This document shows positions 1-8,957 of a DNA stretch of 64,000 nt, one piece after another. The first letter of the stretch is position 1. The number at the start of each line of letters is the position of its first letter. The DNA is from Natrialba sp. SSL1 (GTDB lineage Archaea > Halobacteriota > Halobacteria > Halobacteriales > Natrialbaceae). Location of the stretch: assembly GCF_001861355.1 (NCBI RefSeq), contig NZ_MASN01000034.1, forward strand, positions 1 to 64,000. The letters run 5' to 3'. Under the pieces are notes generated by a model, which was given only the letters and a program-made list of their open reading frames with translations, had not been told where the DNA came from and ran no database searches. The position numbers and the translations under genes were made by a program.

Positions 1-54
1 CTCCCAGCCTTTCCCTTCAGCTTCGAGTCGTTGGAAATACTCAATGCATTGCAT
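1..54 (-). repeat. Left arm of 54-bp inverted repeat inside the methyltransferase gene
   Basis: The reverse complement of 1-54 is identical to 1522-1575. The match stops exactly at 55/1521 on the inner side and may extend beyond base 1 on the outer side. It lies in coding sequence in frame in both copies, as expected for a recombination site that swaps gene ends. Confidence 0.9.
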
Positions 55-1359
55 GTATAGGTCCATCAGCACCTCCTGTGCGGCGAGCAGGAAGGCGCCA
101 CTTCCTACAGCGGGATCGAGAATGTGCGCTTCCTTCAGAATATCGTGGTAGAGAGTCTCCACATGGCTGGTCTGGACGTTTTCCGTTGGAACTTGCTGAG
201 TTATGGTTCCGCCATCGGCAACAGCTTCTGCGCTACTATCTGCCTCGAGCACGGGGAATCCGAACACATTGTCGATCTCGTCGTAGTCTGCGTCCACAGC
301 CTTGTTGAGTTGATCGAGTAGATATGGATGGATCGTCCGTCGGGCCATGAACCCCGTGATCTCTTCCGGTGTGTAGTACGCCCCCATCTCCTTCTGATTG
401 ACCGTTTGCTCGAAGATGTGACCCAAGATCGCTGGGGAGAGGTTCTTGGGATCGACGATGTCGAGTCGTTCGTCTACGTTCCAATTCCAGTCGGAGAGGA
501 AGTCGAGGATATCGTCGAAGAGCCCGTTCGTTTCCTCGGCAGAGCCACCTAATTTCGCGTCCTCAAACTCCTCTTCGACAGGATTCCTTGCGAACAAGCC
601 ACCGTTCAGGTACGGAAGACTACCGAAGTCAGGGTTCTGTTTGTCTTCTGCAAGGTATTCGAAGAAGAGCGGTTCGTAGAACTCTTCGTAGTGGTCACCA
701 CCCTCGTCAACGACTTCATTCGGCTGTTCATGAAGGTAATTCGGGTTCCGATCAAGAAGGCGTTTTTCCTGGATGAAGTATAGGAAGATCATCCGGTCAA
801 GAATGACCTGCACATATCGTTGCTTCGCATCACCACGATCGTCAGGGATGCCTGTAACCTCTTGAATGAGATCTGTCCGGAGTTCCTCGAACTGTTCATA
901 GAACTCCTTGACGACTTGTTGCGTGTCGTAGAGCGTATCATAAATCGCAGCAGAGGAACCGTACTCGATCGAGTTCAGCTTCTGGAGAATAGTGTTCTTC
1001 TCTCCGCTGTCCCGCGTGAACTGCTCCTTCGAGAACGAAATCTTTTGATGCTTAATTCGACCGTGCTGCTGCCCCTCCCAGCTTCGGACTCGCGTAATGA
1101 AGGTGAAGGTCTCGAAATCGTTGGTGGCAACAAGGTTGGTATGCCGTGAGCGATTTTCCGGTTTGAAGTCCGTGGCAGTCTCACCGGGGCCAGCATTGAC
1201 AATGACGATGAATTCGTCATCATCAAGCTGGACTACGAGTTCGTTATCGCCCCCAAGTTTCGGGCGTGGTTTGAGCCCGCGTTTTTCAAAGGAGTTCGCT
1301 ATATCCTGTAAAGAGTCCCAGCCCGCGATATCGGATGCGGTGATCTGCTGGAGAGTCAT
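1..1359 (-). CDS. N-terminal half of a PglX/Eco57I-like adenine DNA methyltransferase (runs off the left edge)
   Basis: The minus strand is open from an ATG at 1359 to base 1 (453 codons, no stop) and continues past the window edge. It carries two N6-adenine methyltransferase landmarks, MGAYYTPEEIT (motif X region) and ILDPAVGSGAF (motif I, SAM binding), but not the NPPW catalytic motif, which lies in the C-terminal half of this family. The last visible codons are the same sequence that begins the plus-strand reading frame at 1522, so this half can join either a left-hand tail outside the window or the right-hand tail at 1522-3828. Family knowledge: PglX/type IIG-like enzymes of about 1,200 residues modify host DNA in restriction or BREX-like defence. 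The left-hand partner cannot be seen. Confidence 0.85.
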   Translation of the reverse strand, partial: MTLQQITASDIAGWDSLQDIANSFEKRGLKPRPKLGGDNELVVQLDDDEFIVIVNAGPGETATDFKPENRSRHTNLVATNDFETFTFITRVRSWEGQQHGRIKHQKISFSKEQFTRDSGEKNTILQKLNSIEYGSSAAIYDTLYDTQQVVKEFYEQFEELRTDLIQEVTGIPDDRGDAKQRYVQVILDRMIFLYFIQEKRLLDRNPNYLHEQPNEVVDEGGDHYEEFYEPLFFEYLAEDKQNPDFGSLPYLNGGLFARNPVEEEFEDAKLGGSAEETNGLFDDILDFLSDWNWNVDERLDIVDPKNLSPAILGHIFEQTVNQKEMGAYYTPEEITGFMARRTIHPYLLDQLNKAVDADYDEIDNVFGFPVLEADSSAEAVADGGTITQQVPTENVQTSHVETLYHDILKEAHILDPAVGSGAFLLAAQEVLMDLYMQCIEYFQRLEAEGKGWE

Positions 1360-1521
1360 ACCACCTGAAAGTTGCTTTACTCATATGAAAATGATGGATA
1401 TGATGGTGGCTTTCGACTGCACTGGTCAATACACTTGTTGAATAGATTGTAAGAAGCAGCTTGTATTTCACCGGCAATCGTAGATAAAGTCGAAAACAGC
1501 CAATAGCGAGACGATCAGTTG
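55..1521. other. Predicted invertible segment carrying the methyltransferase start
   Basis: The segment lies between the two 54-bp arms. It holds the first 435 codons of the methyltransferase on the minus strand plus 160 bases of upstream DNA with an AT-rich TATA-like stretch near 1382-1392. Inverting it would join codon 435 in frame to the ATG at 1522 and give one open frame of 1,203 codons, the usual size for this family. No recombinase gene is recognisable near it in the window, so the enzyme would lie to the left or act in trans. Confidence 0.7.
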
Positions 1522-1575
1522 ATGCAATGCATTGAGTATTTCCAACGACTCGAAGCTGAAGGGAAAGGCTGGGAG
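1522..1575 (+). repeat. Right arm of 54-bp inverted repeat
   Basis: Identical, in inverted orientation, to bases 1-54. It encodes the first 18 residues of the plus-strand C-terminal half. Confidence 0.9.
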
Positions 1576-3828
1576 CTAGAATCCAGAACGCGAGAAGAGA
1601 TAGAGGAAATCGAATCTGGAAAAGGCTCCTCATCATTGTACGCAAAGCGAACGGCCATCCTCAACAATTTGTACGGAGTCGATATCGACGAAGGTGCTGT
1701 TGAGATCTGCAAGCTCAGGCTCTGGTTGTCGATGGTCGCTGATATCGAGGATGAACCGAGCGAGGTGGAGCCGCTCCCCAACATCGATTTCAACGTACGA
1801 CAGGGCAACAGCCTAATCGGTCAACTAGATACGGACATCGAGAGTAACGAAGACGGAGACAGCGATCTCGATTCTTGGGAGGTGAAAACTCGTTTTGAGG
1901 ACGTGAAAGAAGCCATCAAGAAGCACAAGAAAGCGGAGACCAGTATTGAAGCTCAAGAATGGCGGAAGGAGGCAGAAGACAGAATAGAGGAACACCGGGA
2001 CAAATTTGATGAAATCCTTCGGCGAGAATTCCAAGACGCTGGCTTTGACGACATTACGATCGAGGAAATTCGGGAGTGGTCCCCCTTCCACTGGCCGTTG
2101 GAGTTCGCCGACGTCTTCGAGAAAGGTGGATTCGACGTATTCATCGGGAACCCACCATGGGACATGCTCTACGCGAATCGCGACGACTTCTTCATCCGCT
2201 ACGATGAGCAGTTCCGTACCTATCAGTCGGAGGAAAAAGACGGTGTGATGGAAGACCTCCTCTCAAGCCCTGAAGTTGCGTGGGAATGGGAGGACTACAA
2301 GGACTCAATGGAAACTCAGGCAAACTTCTTCACGCAAGGAGATGTCTATAAGCTTCAATCTCCGGTGGTGGGCGGTCGAACGATGCCGACAAAGAACGAA
2401 CTTTCGGCTCTTTTTCTTGAGCGGGTCTTCAGACTCTCCAAAGACGGCGTGAAGGTGAGTCTGCTCCTCCCGGGGACTATTTTCGGGGGAGTGATGGGGA
2501 AAGACCTTCGAACGCATCTACTGGACCACACGGACGTGGAGAATCTCATCGGGTTTGAGAACAAGGGTATCTTTGAGGCTATCGACGATAGATACCGGTT
2601 CGCGATTCTGACGTTCGAATATGGGGGGAAGACATCAGCTCTTCGGGGGATATTCAACCAACGTGACATGGATATAGTCTACAGGATCGAAGATGAGGCA
2701 GTCAACATTCCGCGCGACGTACTCGTCAGTTATTCTCCAGAAGGGAAAATCTTCCCATCCATCACCTCGCAGATCGAAGTAGGCGTCTTGGAGAAGGTAG
2801 TTGAGCAGCCTTCCTTGGATGAAGATTTAGAGGAGGCTTGGACAGTTGATATGCTCACTAAGGAGTTCGTTGAATCGACTGATAAGGATAGGCTCCTGAC
2901 ATCGCCGGAGGAGGCCGACTATCCCGTCTATGGCGGCAAAAATATCCACCAGTTCCAGTACGATAATACCCACACAGATGCGTTAGATGGACCCCAGTAC
3001 TGGAGTCGGGGGATGTACGATCCACCGAATAGTGCTCAGTACCGTGTTCGAGAGAAGAAATTCAACAGAGGTAATCTCAAACGGGCAATCTACGACGCCT
3101 TTGGAGGTTCAGAGACGAGCAAGTCTCAAGTTCAATTCGTAGATGAACTACTCGACGAACACCGTAGTCACGGACTTGAGGAAGAAGATGTCCTGCTCGA
3201 TTGCACTGAATACCGAATCGGCATTCGAGACGTTTCTCGATCCCGGGACGAGCGGACGATAATAGCGACGGTACTTCCGAAGGACGTCATCTGTCTCCAC
3301 ACCATTAACACGTTCAAGCCGTTCGCTATTGAACCGGAAGAGAAACACCTCACAGAGTCCCCACTTCGGTCACCCTACGTCCGGCGATTTACGGATCAAG
3401 AACTCTTCGTGGCAACGGGGCTCCTGAACAGCATTGCGTTCGATTTCCTGATGCGAACTAAAGTCGAGACGCACATCGTCAAGCGCGAGCTATTGGAATC
3501 CCAGCTACCACGGCTCACCGACGGAGATGACTGGTTCCATTATATCGCTGAACGAGCTGCCCGATTGAACTGTTACGGGAAAGAATTCAAAGAAATGCGT
3601 GAGCGACTCGGCGGAATCGAGACAGCGGTAGAAGATCAAGAACGCAGAGAATTACAGGCTGAAATCGACGCGGCCGCATTCCACGCGTATGGCCTGGAAC
3701 GTCGTGACGTGAAGTTTATTCTCGACGACTTCCATCGCGTTGAGAATCCGAAGCTGATGGACGAGATGTACTTCGATCTGGTCTTGGAGAAATATGATTT
3801 ACTGGATCAGAAGGGGCCCCTACCGTAG
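1522..3828 (+). CDS. C-terminal half of PglX/Eco57I-like methyltransferase (apparently silent cassette)
   Basis: This 768-residue frame has the catalytic motif IV, FIGNPPWDM, near residue 210, followed by a long region that in this family contains the target recognition domain and a C-terminal helical part. It lacks motif I (DPAVGSGAF), which is on the oppositely oriented N-terminal half at 1-1359. It has no obvious start of its own: the ATG at 1522 is an internal codon of the inverted repeat, and the promoter-like region points the other way. Alone it should be inactive. It is most simply an alternative specificity half that becomes expressed after inversion of 55-1521. It ends 8 bases before the convergent helicase gene. 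An old inversion that simply killed the gene is the alternative. Confidence 0.85.
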   Translation: MQCIEYFQRLEAEGKGWELESRTREEIEEIESGKGSSSLYAKRTAILNNLYGVDIDEGAVEICKLRLWLSMVADIEDEPSEVEPLPNIDFNVRQGNSLIGQLDTDIESNEDGDSDLDSWEVKTRFEDVKEAIKKHKKAETSIEAQEWRKEAEDRIEEHRDKFDEILRREFQDAGFDDITIEEIREWSPFHWPLEFADVFEKGGFDVFIGNPPWDMLYANRDDFFIRYDEQFRTYQSEEKDGVMEDLLSSPEVAWEWEDYKDSMETQANFFTQGDVYKLQSPVVGGRTMPTKNELSALFLERVFRLSKDGVKVSLLLPGTIFGGVMGKDLRTHLLDHTDVENLIGFENKGIFEAIDDRYRFAILTFEYGGKTSALRGIFNQRDMDIVYRIEDEAVNIPRDVLVSYSPEGKIFPSITSQIEVGVLEKVVEQPSLDEDLEEAWTVDMLTKEFVESTDKDRLLTSPEEADYPVYGGKNIHQFQYDNTHTDALDGPQYWSRGMYDPPNSAQYRVREKKFNRGNLKRAIYDAFGGSETSKSQVQFVDELLDEHRSHGLEEEDVLLDCTEYRIGIRDVSRSRDERTIIATVLPKDVICLHTINTFKPFAIEPEEKHLTESPLRSPYVRRFTDQELFVATGLLNSIAFDFLMRTKVETHIVKRELLESQLPRLTDGDDWFHYIAERAARLNCYGKEFKEMRERLGGIETAVEDQERRELQAEIDAAAFHAYGLERRDVKFILDDFHRVENPKLMDEMYFDLVLEKYDLLDQKGPLP

Positions 3829-3836
3829 CTCCCGAA

Positions 3837-6800
3837 TCACTGTCCGACAACCCCCCAGCATACGAGCTTCGCTTGTACATCACTCTCTCCCATCAGTTTC
3901 GTCTGGTATTCAGTAGAGGCTTCGACGTTCTCTTCCAAGAACTCCTCAAGCTGACTGAGGAACTCCCCGGTCGGCCACTCTGGGAAAGAGTCGTACTGCT
4001 CGTTCTGGCGAAAGATCTCTCGTAGGATTCGGTCTTCATCCGTGTTCGCCAGCTTTACCTCCTGCAGCCGCTCTTCGATGTCGGTAGCCCATTCTCCTAC
4101 CGTTTCGAACTCTTCGACAGGAGCCGGCTCATTGCCGTGATTCGGCTGAACGTAGTGACTGATGAAATCGAGGATCGTCTCCTGTTCCTTCGAGAAGGCC
4201 TCCCCCTGTTTGAAAGCACCCTCAACTTGGCCTTCTCGAATCACCTCCAGACGCTCGTCAAGCACTGCTTGAATCTCACCGCGATTCGATAACACCGTAT
4301 CTGGATTTCCAGTAATCGGTTCGCCGTCAACTGAAGGGTCAATGTTGAGCGTGCTCACGGGCCGCTCTTTGACCTCGTCGGCGAAGGGCTTGTAGTAGAA
4401 AGCACGACGGACGCGACCAAGCGGGGACTCGTGGTCATCATCGTCGAACCAGAGGTGGGCAAGGGCGAATACGCCCGGACGAGGACCGGCATCGTGGTCA
4501 GTTACATTTGTGTAGAGGAATTCCCGTTCTTCGGGCGGGTCATCGAAGAAGTCCTCAGCGTACTCGAAGTCTTCCGCAGTTAGGTCATAATCCTCGTTCA
4601 GTTCTCGCTTCAGAAGGTACCGCTCGAACGCAGCGTGTTCATTACTCCCAGCATTGCGGAGGAGCGGATTCTTGCTCGTGTCGTCGAGTTCATTCACGTC
4701 GTCAATTTCACGGGACTTCTGGAGAGAGTCCTCAATCTCGTCCACCTGTAATTCCCCGATTGTCTTCTCCGTGTCTACACCTGTCTTTTCGAGAATCTGG
4801 TCTTCGTTCGGATCAAGGATATTGTTCTCCTTTCCGACGATGAGCGCGATATCGTTGATCTTTGCCTGCAGGCGTTTCAGGAGCTTAATCGCCGCCTCGA
4901 TGTCGCCGTCCGGGTAGAAGTTGTGGACGTGTTTCTCGGCGGTACTCCCGATCCGGTCGACTCGCCCGACACGCTGGACAATCCGCATCGGGTTCCACGG
5001 CAGGTCGTAATTGACCACCACATGAACGTCCTGGAGATTAACCCCTTCACTCAGCGTGTCAGTGGCCACTACGTACTGTAGCTCTGAGTCCCCCGACTCG
5101 GCGAGCGTTTGCTGGTAGCCTGACGCCTCGGGGGCAAAGCGTTGAATGATGTCCTGTTTATTCTCGTCGCCACCCTTGACGACGGCACTGTTCGCCTCTG
5201 TGAGTGGTGAATCCTCGTTGTCACAGAGGGTTCGATAGACGTAGTCTGCAGTTGCCCGATACTGCGTGAAGATGAGCACCTTCTGATCGTGGTTAGTGAG
5301 GACATCTGCAAGTCGGTCGATCTTCGGGTCGCGGAACTCACGGAGTGAAAAGACGGCCTCGTAAAAGTCGCGTGTGGCAGGGTCGACTTCACTCAGGTCA
5401 CTATTCGGGTAGAGAATCGGATTCATCTCTTCTTCAGGAATATCGGGGAGGACACCAGCACCGTGGTCAGCGAGCCATTGCCGCGTGGAAACCGCATAAT
5501 CGCTCACATCACCCGCATCACGGGCGACATCACCGATGAACTGCGAGAGGAAATACGAGAGAAGGGTGAGGTCCTCCCTGATGTACGTTTTCACCTCGCC
5601 GATGGTGGCGTCTGCCAGTTCATCTCCCTCGGTATCAGCTCCGTCTTCCGATTGAATAGCGGTGGTATCGAAACCGAATTCTTCGAGTGTTTGTTCGAGA
5701 TCTTCAGCAGCGTCGGCTCCTTCGACAAAGTCACCGAGTTCAGAGTCATCCCCTTCCCGAACAGTTCGGAGCATATCGATGTCTTCGTCCTCGGGAAGTT
5801 CGCCAAGAAGGCCGAGAAGCTGGCGTTCGCTCTGATGTAGCGTCTCGATCGACTGGACGAACGCGTACGTTGAGGACTCGAGCCGTTTGAGGAGGTTCAG
5901 CTTGTAGAGAGCTTTCAGCGTGCTCCCTGCTTTCGGGTTTTTGACTGTGATGTGGGGTAGGTGGAGGGCGTCCATCACGTCGGGAAGCATCCGATATATT
6001 GGCTGGTAGGCCGCCGGCAGGGAGTACTGTTGCTTGTTGAGTTTCGGCGGCTTGAAGCTCATCTCGAAGTCTTCGCTGTCCTGTATCTGGTCTTTGACGT
6101 GCTTGCGCGTCCGGAGAACCATCACTTCGTTAAGGATATTCGATATCTCAGAGGAGTGTCGCTGGAGCTGCTCGGTGATTTCTTGCTGTTCGTCGTCGCC
6201 GACTTCCTCTTTCCCGGCTGCGATGCGTTTTCGCGTCTCCGAGAGCTCGATATATTCGTCGAACGCATCAAAGTCGAGTGACGCCTTGTTCCGAAGTTCC
6301 TCCGGGCTGGTGAACAAGCTGATGAGGTTCTTCAGGTCGGTAGCGCTGTTATTGATCGGGGTCGCGGTCAGCATTATCATCGTCTTTCCGCGGAGCTGCC
6401 TGAGATTCGCGTGTCGTCGCGTCCCCTTGTAGTCGTCATCGTGGTCCGGGTTCGGTCGCCACTTTCCGTAGTTCCGGAACCGGTGAGCCTCGTCGATAAG
6501 CAGGACGTCGAACTCGTCTTTGAGGTCCTGCACCTCGTCGTAGGAGAGATTCTGGAACTTACTGATACTAATCACGTCAAGGTGCGTGCCGTCTACCTCT
6601 AACCCGAAGTACGGATTGCCGTCTTCGTCAGTGTCGTTCTGGAGTAGGTCTTCCCACTGATCAGTCAGGTTGGCCGGGACAATGAGGAGACAGTGGTCGC
6701 CACGTTGGCGGTAGTCGTGGAGGAGTTCACCCCCAATAAATGATTTCCCCAGGCCGACCGAGTCGGAAACGATGCACCCGTTGAACTGGGAGAGCTTCTC

Positions 6801-7643
6801 CTTTGCACTCTCGTACCCGAGCTTCTGGAAGTAGTACAGTGGGCTGTCACGGATGTTGACGTTCCCACTTAGTTCGTCGTAGGCGAGCAGCTTGTAGAGC
6901 TCGAACGGTTCGAGATACGTGCCCAGCCCCTCAGATGACGTCTTCTTTTCGGACTCGTCCTCCTGCTGTTCCTTCCAGTCCTGGTACTCCTCGCTATTCT
7001 CGATGATTCGGATGATCTCCTCACTGAACTCCTCAGCGTTGGCCCACTGGTTGTCGTACCACTCCTCGAACGCTTCGGCCTTGTGTCGGTCCTGACTCGT
7101 GAGGTTCAGTTCGATGTTGTTCTGGTGGCCGCTCTTGGTGAAGTTCGAGGAGCCGACAACTGTAGCGCATGGGCGGGTGTCTTCATCCTCGTCTTGTCCC
7201 CAATCTTCGTCATCTTTGAGTGGCGCTCGAAATGATGCACCCTTTGCGTGGAAGTAACCGTTCTCAGGATTTCGCACACGCACGCTCACCTCGCCTTCGG
7301 CGATAAAGTCTCGTAGCCGGTCTAGTCGCCCGATCTGAGCGTTATTCAGCTCCGAGATGCTTTCTCTCACCTCTCTTTTGAGTTCCGCTTTGAGATTCTG
7401 CCCCTCACCGATTTCGTCAGCAGTTCCCTTATTCGTCTGACGACCCATCAAGATCCGAAGCGGAGCGTGGCCGAGCTCGTCGGGGTCAGCCAGGTTCTCA
7501 AGATCTTCCCGGTAGAGGTCGAATCCTGAGAGGTAAAAGTATCCAGTTGCGATACGGCCCTCCTCGATCTGGGGAATAATTCGCTTGTAAGCGTCTTCTA
7601 GTGTTCTATTGGCGTTATCGACAAGCGGAGGAAGCGAGAGCAT
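3837..7643 (-). CDS. PLD-nuclease/SNF2-type helicase fusion, likely defence partner of the methyltransferase
   Basis: A 1,268-residue protein. The N-terminal part has a phospholipase D-like nuclease half-site (YFHAKG, then VVGSSNFTKSG, roughly residues 128-170). The centre is an SF2/SNF2 (RapA/HepA-like) helicase with P-loop SVGLGKSF, Walker B LLIDEAHRF, motif III MLTATPINN and motif VI QRVGRVDRIGS. A long C-terminal region has no clear motif. SNF2 helicases and PLD nucleases accompany adenine methyltransferases in DISARM (DrmD, DrmC) and type ISP-like systems. Here both activities are in one chain, convergent with the methyltransferase tail (gap 8 bases). DrmA and DrmB are not in the window. 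I infer that it restricts unmodified DNA. Confidence 0.8.
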   Translation of the reverse strand: MLSLPPLVDNANRTLEDAYKRIIPQIEEGRIATGYFYLSGFDLYREDLENLADPDELGHAPLRILMGRQTNKGTADEIGEGQNLKAELKREVRESISELNNAQIGRLDRLRDFIAEGEVSVRVRNPENGYFHAKGASFRAPLKDDEDWGQDEDEDTRPCATVVGSSNFTKSGHQNNIELNLTSQDRHKAEAFEEWYDNQWANAEEFSEEIIRIIENSEEYQDWKEQQEDESEKKTSSEGLGTYLEPFELYKLLAYDELSGNVNIRDSPLYYFQKLGYESAKEKLSQFNGCIVSDSVGLGKSFIGGELLHDYRQRGDHCLLIVPANLTDQWEDLLQNDTDEDGNPYFGLEVDGTHLDVISISKFQNLSYDEVQDLKDEFDVLLIDEAHRFRNYGKWRPNPDHDDDYKGTRRHANLRQLRGKTMIMLTATPINNSATDLKNLISLFTSPEELRNKASLDFDAFDEYIELSETRKRIAAGKEEVGDDEQQEITEQLQRHSSEISNILNEVMVLRTRKHVKDQIQDSEDFEMSFKPPKLNKQQYSLPAAYQPIYRMLPDVMDALHLPHITVKNPKAGSTLKALYKLNLLKRLESSTYAFVQSIETLHQSERQLLGLLGELPEDEDIDMLRTVREGDDSELGDFVEGADAAEDLEQTLEEFGFDTTAIQSEDGADTEGDELADATIGEVKTYIREDLTLLSYFLSQFIGDVARDAGDVSDYAVSTRQWLADHGAGVLPDIPEEEMNPILYPNSDLSEVDPATRDFYEAVFSLREFRDPKIDRLADVLTNHDQKVLIFTQYRATADYVYRTLCDNEDSPLTEANSAVVKGGDENKQDIIQRFAPEASGYQQTLAESGDSELQYVVATDTLSEGVNLQDVHVVVNYDLPWNPMRIVQRVGRVDRIGSTAEKHVHNFYPDGDIEAAIKLLKRLQAKINDIALIVGKENNILDPNEDQILEKTGVDTEKTIGELQVDEIEDSLQKSREIDDVNELDDTSKNPLLRNAGSNEHAAFERYLLKRELNEDYDLTAEDFEYAEDFFDDPPEEREFLYTNVTDHDAGPRPGVFALAHLWFDDDDHESPLGRVRRAFYYKPFADEVKERPVSTLNIDPSVDGEPITGNPDTVLSNRGEIQAVLDERLEVIREGQVEGAFKQGEAFSKEQETILDFISHYVQPNHGNEPAPVEEFETVGEWATDIEERLQEVKLANTDEDRILREIFRQNEQYDSFPEWPTGEFLSQLEEFLEENVEASTEYQTKLMGESDVQAKLVCWGVVGQ

Positions 7644-7724
7644 CGTAATGCCGAGATGTATTCAGTACGCTAACTTAGTGTTTAGTGAACTTAGACTACA
7701 GAGGTGGCACCAGACAATAGCCAA

Positions 7725-7958
7725 TCAAACTGGCCGAAGATCCCGCCAGCGGACGTCAACGGTGTCACCATTGGCGATTTCAACCCGGAAAAGATAGCCT
7801 TCTCGTTGATCACCAGTCACAGTTCCTGCATCGTCTGAGAGGATCTCAACGATTGTTCCTCGACGTCCATGGAGACGCTCGTGATCTGGATCTGTCACGT
7901 CCGGGATATCGATTCGGACCGTGTCTCCAATATCGAATCGTTTCATAGTAGGTGTCAT
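7725..7958 (-). CDS. Small SH3/KOW-like haloarchaeal protein (DUF8139-like)
   Basis: 77 residues from ATG 7958. The stop of the upstream RipA-like gene overlaps this ATG (TGATG), so translation is probably coupled. A second ATG at 7946 is possible. The repeated hydrophobic-basic pattern (FDIGDTVRIDIPD, then HGRRGTIVEIL and a VRWRDLRPV end) resembles short beta-barrel haloarchaeal proteins I know as DUF8139. The function is unknown. Being last in the TIR/RipA operon suggests an accessory role there, which is inference only. Confidence 0.7.
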   Translation of the reverse strand: MTPTMKRFDIGDTVRIDIPDVTDPDHERLHGRRGTIVEILSDDAGTVTGDQREGYLFRVEIANGDTVDVRWRDLRPV

Positions 7959-8737
7959 CAGCTCCGAATCCAGAATAGCCCTATCGAACCAGCCATAACG
8001 GTCGCACCGGTTATTAGCCCGACTGCCGTCGGAGACGGCAGAGAATAGCCTGCACCCGTGAGCAAAGGAGTTAGAATGAACCCGCCAGCGTATCCTCCGA
8101 CAGTAAGATATCCAGCGGCAAGGAGACGGACAAACCACTGTTCGACAATCGTATGCGAGCGGTGATCTGTGTCGTCATCAGGTCGGGGCTCAACGATTTC
8201 CGGATCGGGCTTTTCCCGCTTGAGGTATCGCCATTCATCAAGATACATTCGGACAGGAAGGGCAGACTCGATTTGGTTGAGAATAGCATATCGGGCCTTG
8301 TTCAGCCGGCGATACGACTGTAAACTCTGATACCAAAAGTAACAGATCAGACTTCCAAATCCAGAGGCGAATAGAACGATTGCAGCACTCGTAGTCGTCA
8401 AATTTCCTCGGGCGAGAGCGAAGAGTCCGGCTAGTATCGACGTCAATATCAAGCCGAAAAATCGGTTCATCTGAACCCGCTGATTCGCAGTCTCGATTGC
8501 CACCTCCCCATAGTGGATGTATTGATCCATCAAGCGATCCGTCTCTTCGTCGTTCAGATTCGTTAACGGCCCATTCTCTACGGCATTGGGCTCGGCCGAT
8601 TCGGTCGGGTCTCCCCCAGTAACCTCTTCGGGGTGTTCCGGCTCTGTTTCAGGCGTGTCTTTGTCCTCGGTATTTTCGCCAAGATTTGCATTATTCGGCT
8701 CGCTCTCGCCAGAGGTCTCGTCAGTTGATTCAGACAT
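7958..8737 (-). CDS. RipA-like membrane protein, putative effector of TIR operon
   Basis: 259 residues: an acidic disordered N-terminus (1-66), two membrane segments (about 93-110 and 117-136), a conserved cytosolic stretch (YQSLQSYRRLNKARY, then IESALPVRMYLDEW), and two further hydrophobic segments (about 201-225 and 237-257). This pattern matches proteins annotated as the RipA family of octameric membrane proteins, by recall of the family and not by a search. It sits directly behind the TIR gene with 8-bp overlaps. A TIR-like sensor followed by a small multi-span membrane protein is a layout seen in abortive-infection systems with membrane effectors. The defence role is inferred. Confidence 0.65.
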   Translation of the reverse strand: MSESTDETSGESEPNNANLGENTEDKDTPETEPEHPEEVTGGDPTESAEPNAVENGPLTNLNDEETDRLMDQYIHYGEVAIETANQRVQMNRFFGLILTSILAGLFALARGNLTTTSAAIVLFASGFGSLICYFWYQSLQSYRRLNKARYAILNQIESALPVRMYLDEWRYLKREKPDPEIVEPRPDDDTDHRSHTIVEQWFVRLLAAGYLTVGGYAGGFILTPLLTGAGYSLPSPTAVGLITGATVMAGSIGLFWIRS

Positions 8738-8957
8738 ATTCCGCTAAGGTGTCGGCGAATGATGCTTTGCGCCATTCTAAGAATAGGGGACCGTAGAAAC
8801 AGTTCAGATCCAAACGCTGTTCGGTCGCCATTACGCTTTCTGTGTAGTGCCTGTACTGATTGATGAGCGTCTTATCACGCTCTGGCCGTCTGGGTGAAGA
8901 TCGTGTACTGCCATCCCCCTGTCTTGGGCCATACTCGACCGAGGGTGAATCATGCAT
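8730..8957 (-). pseudogene. Truncated paralogue of the RipA-like protein (75 codons)
   Basis: Residues 31-52 (INQYRHYTESVMATEQRLDL, then NCFYG) align with the start of the conserved region of the next gene (MDQYIHYGEVAIETANQRVQ, then MNRFFG). The frame then breaks off before the first membrane segment is complete. It overlaps the TIR stop and the RipA-like start by 8 bases each, so its position in the coupled operon is intact although the protein is not. The simplest origin is tandem duplication followed by deletion. It could still serve as a coupling peptide or a partial-subunit regulator. Confidence 0.55.

Noticed and set aside
1-7643. Complete BREX or DISARM system
   Set aside because: Only a PglX-like methyltransferase and a PLD-SNF2 helicase are visible. 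None of brxC, pglZ, drmA or drmB is in the window.
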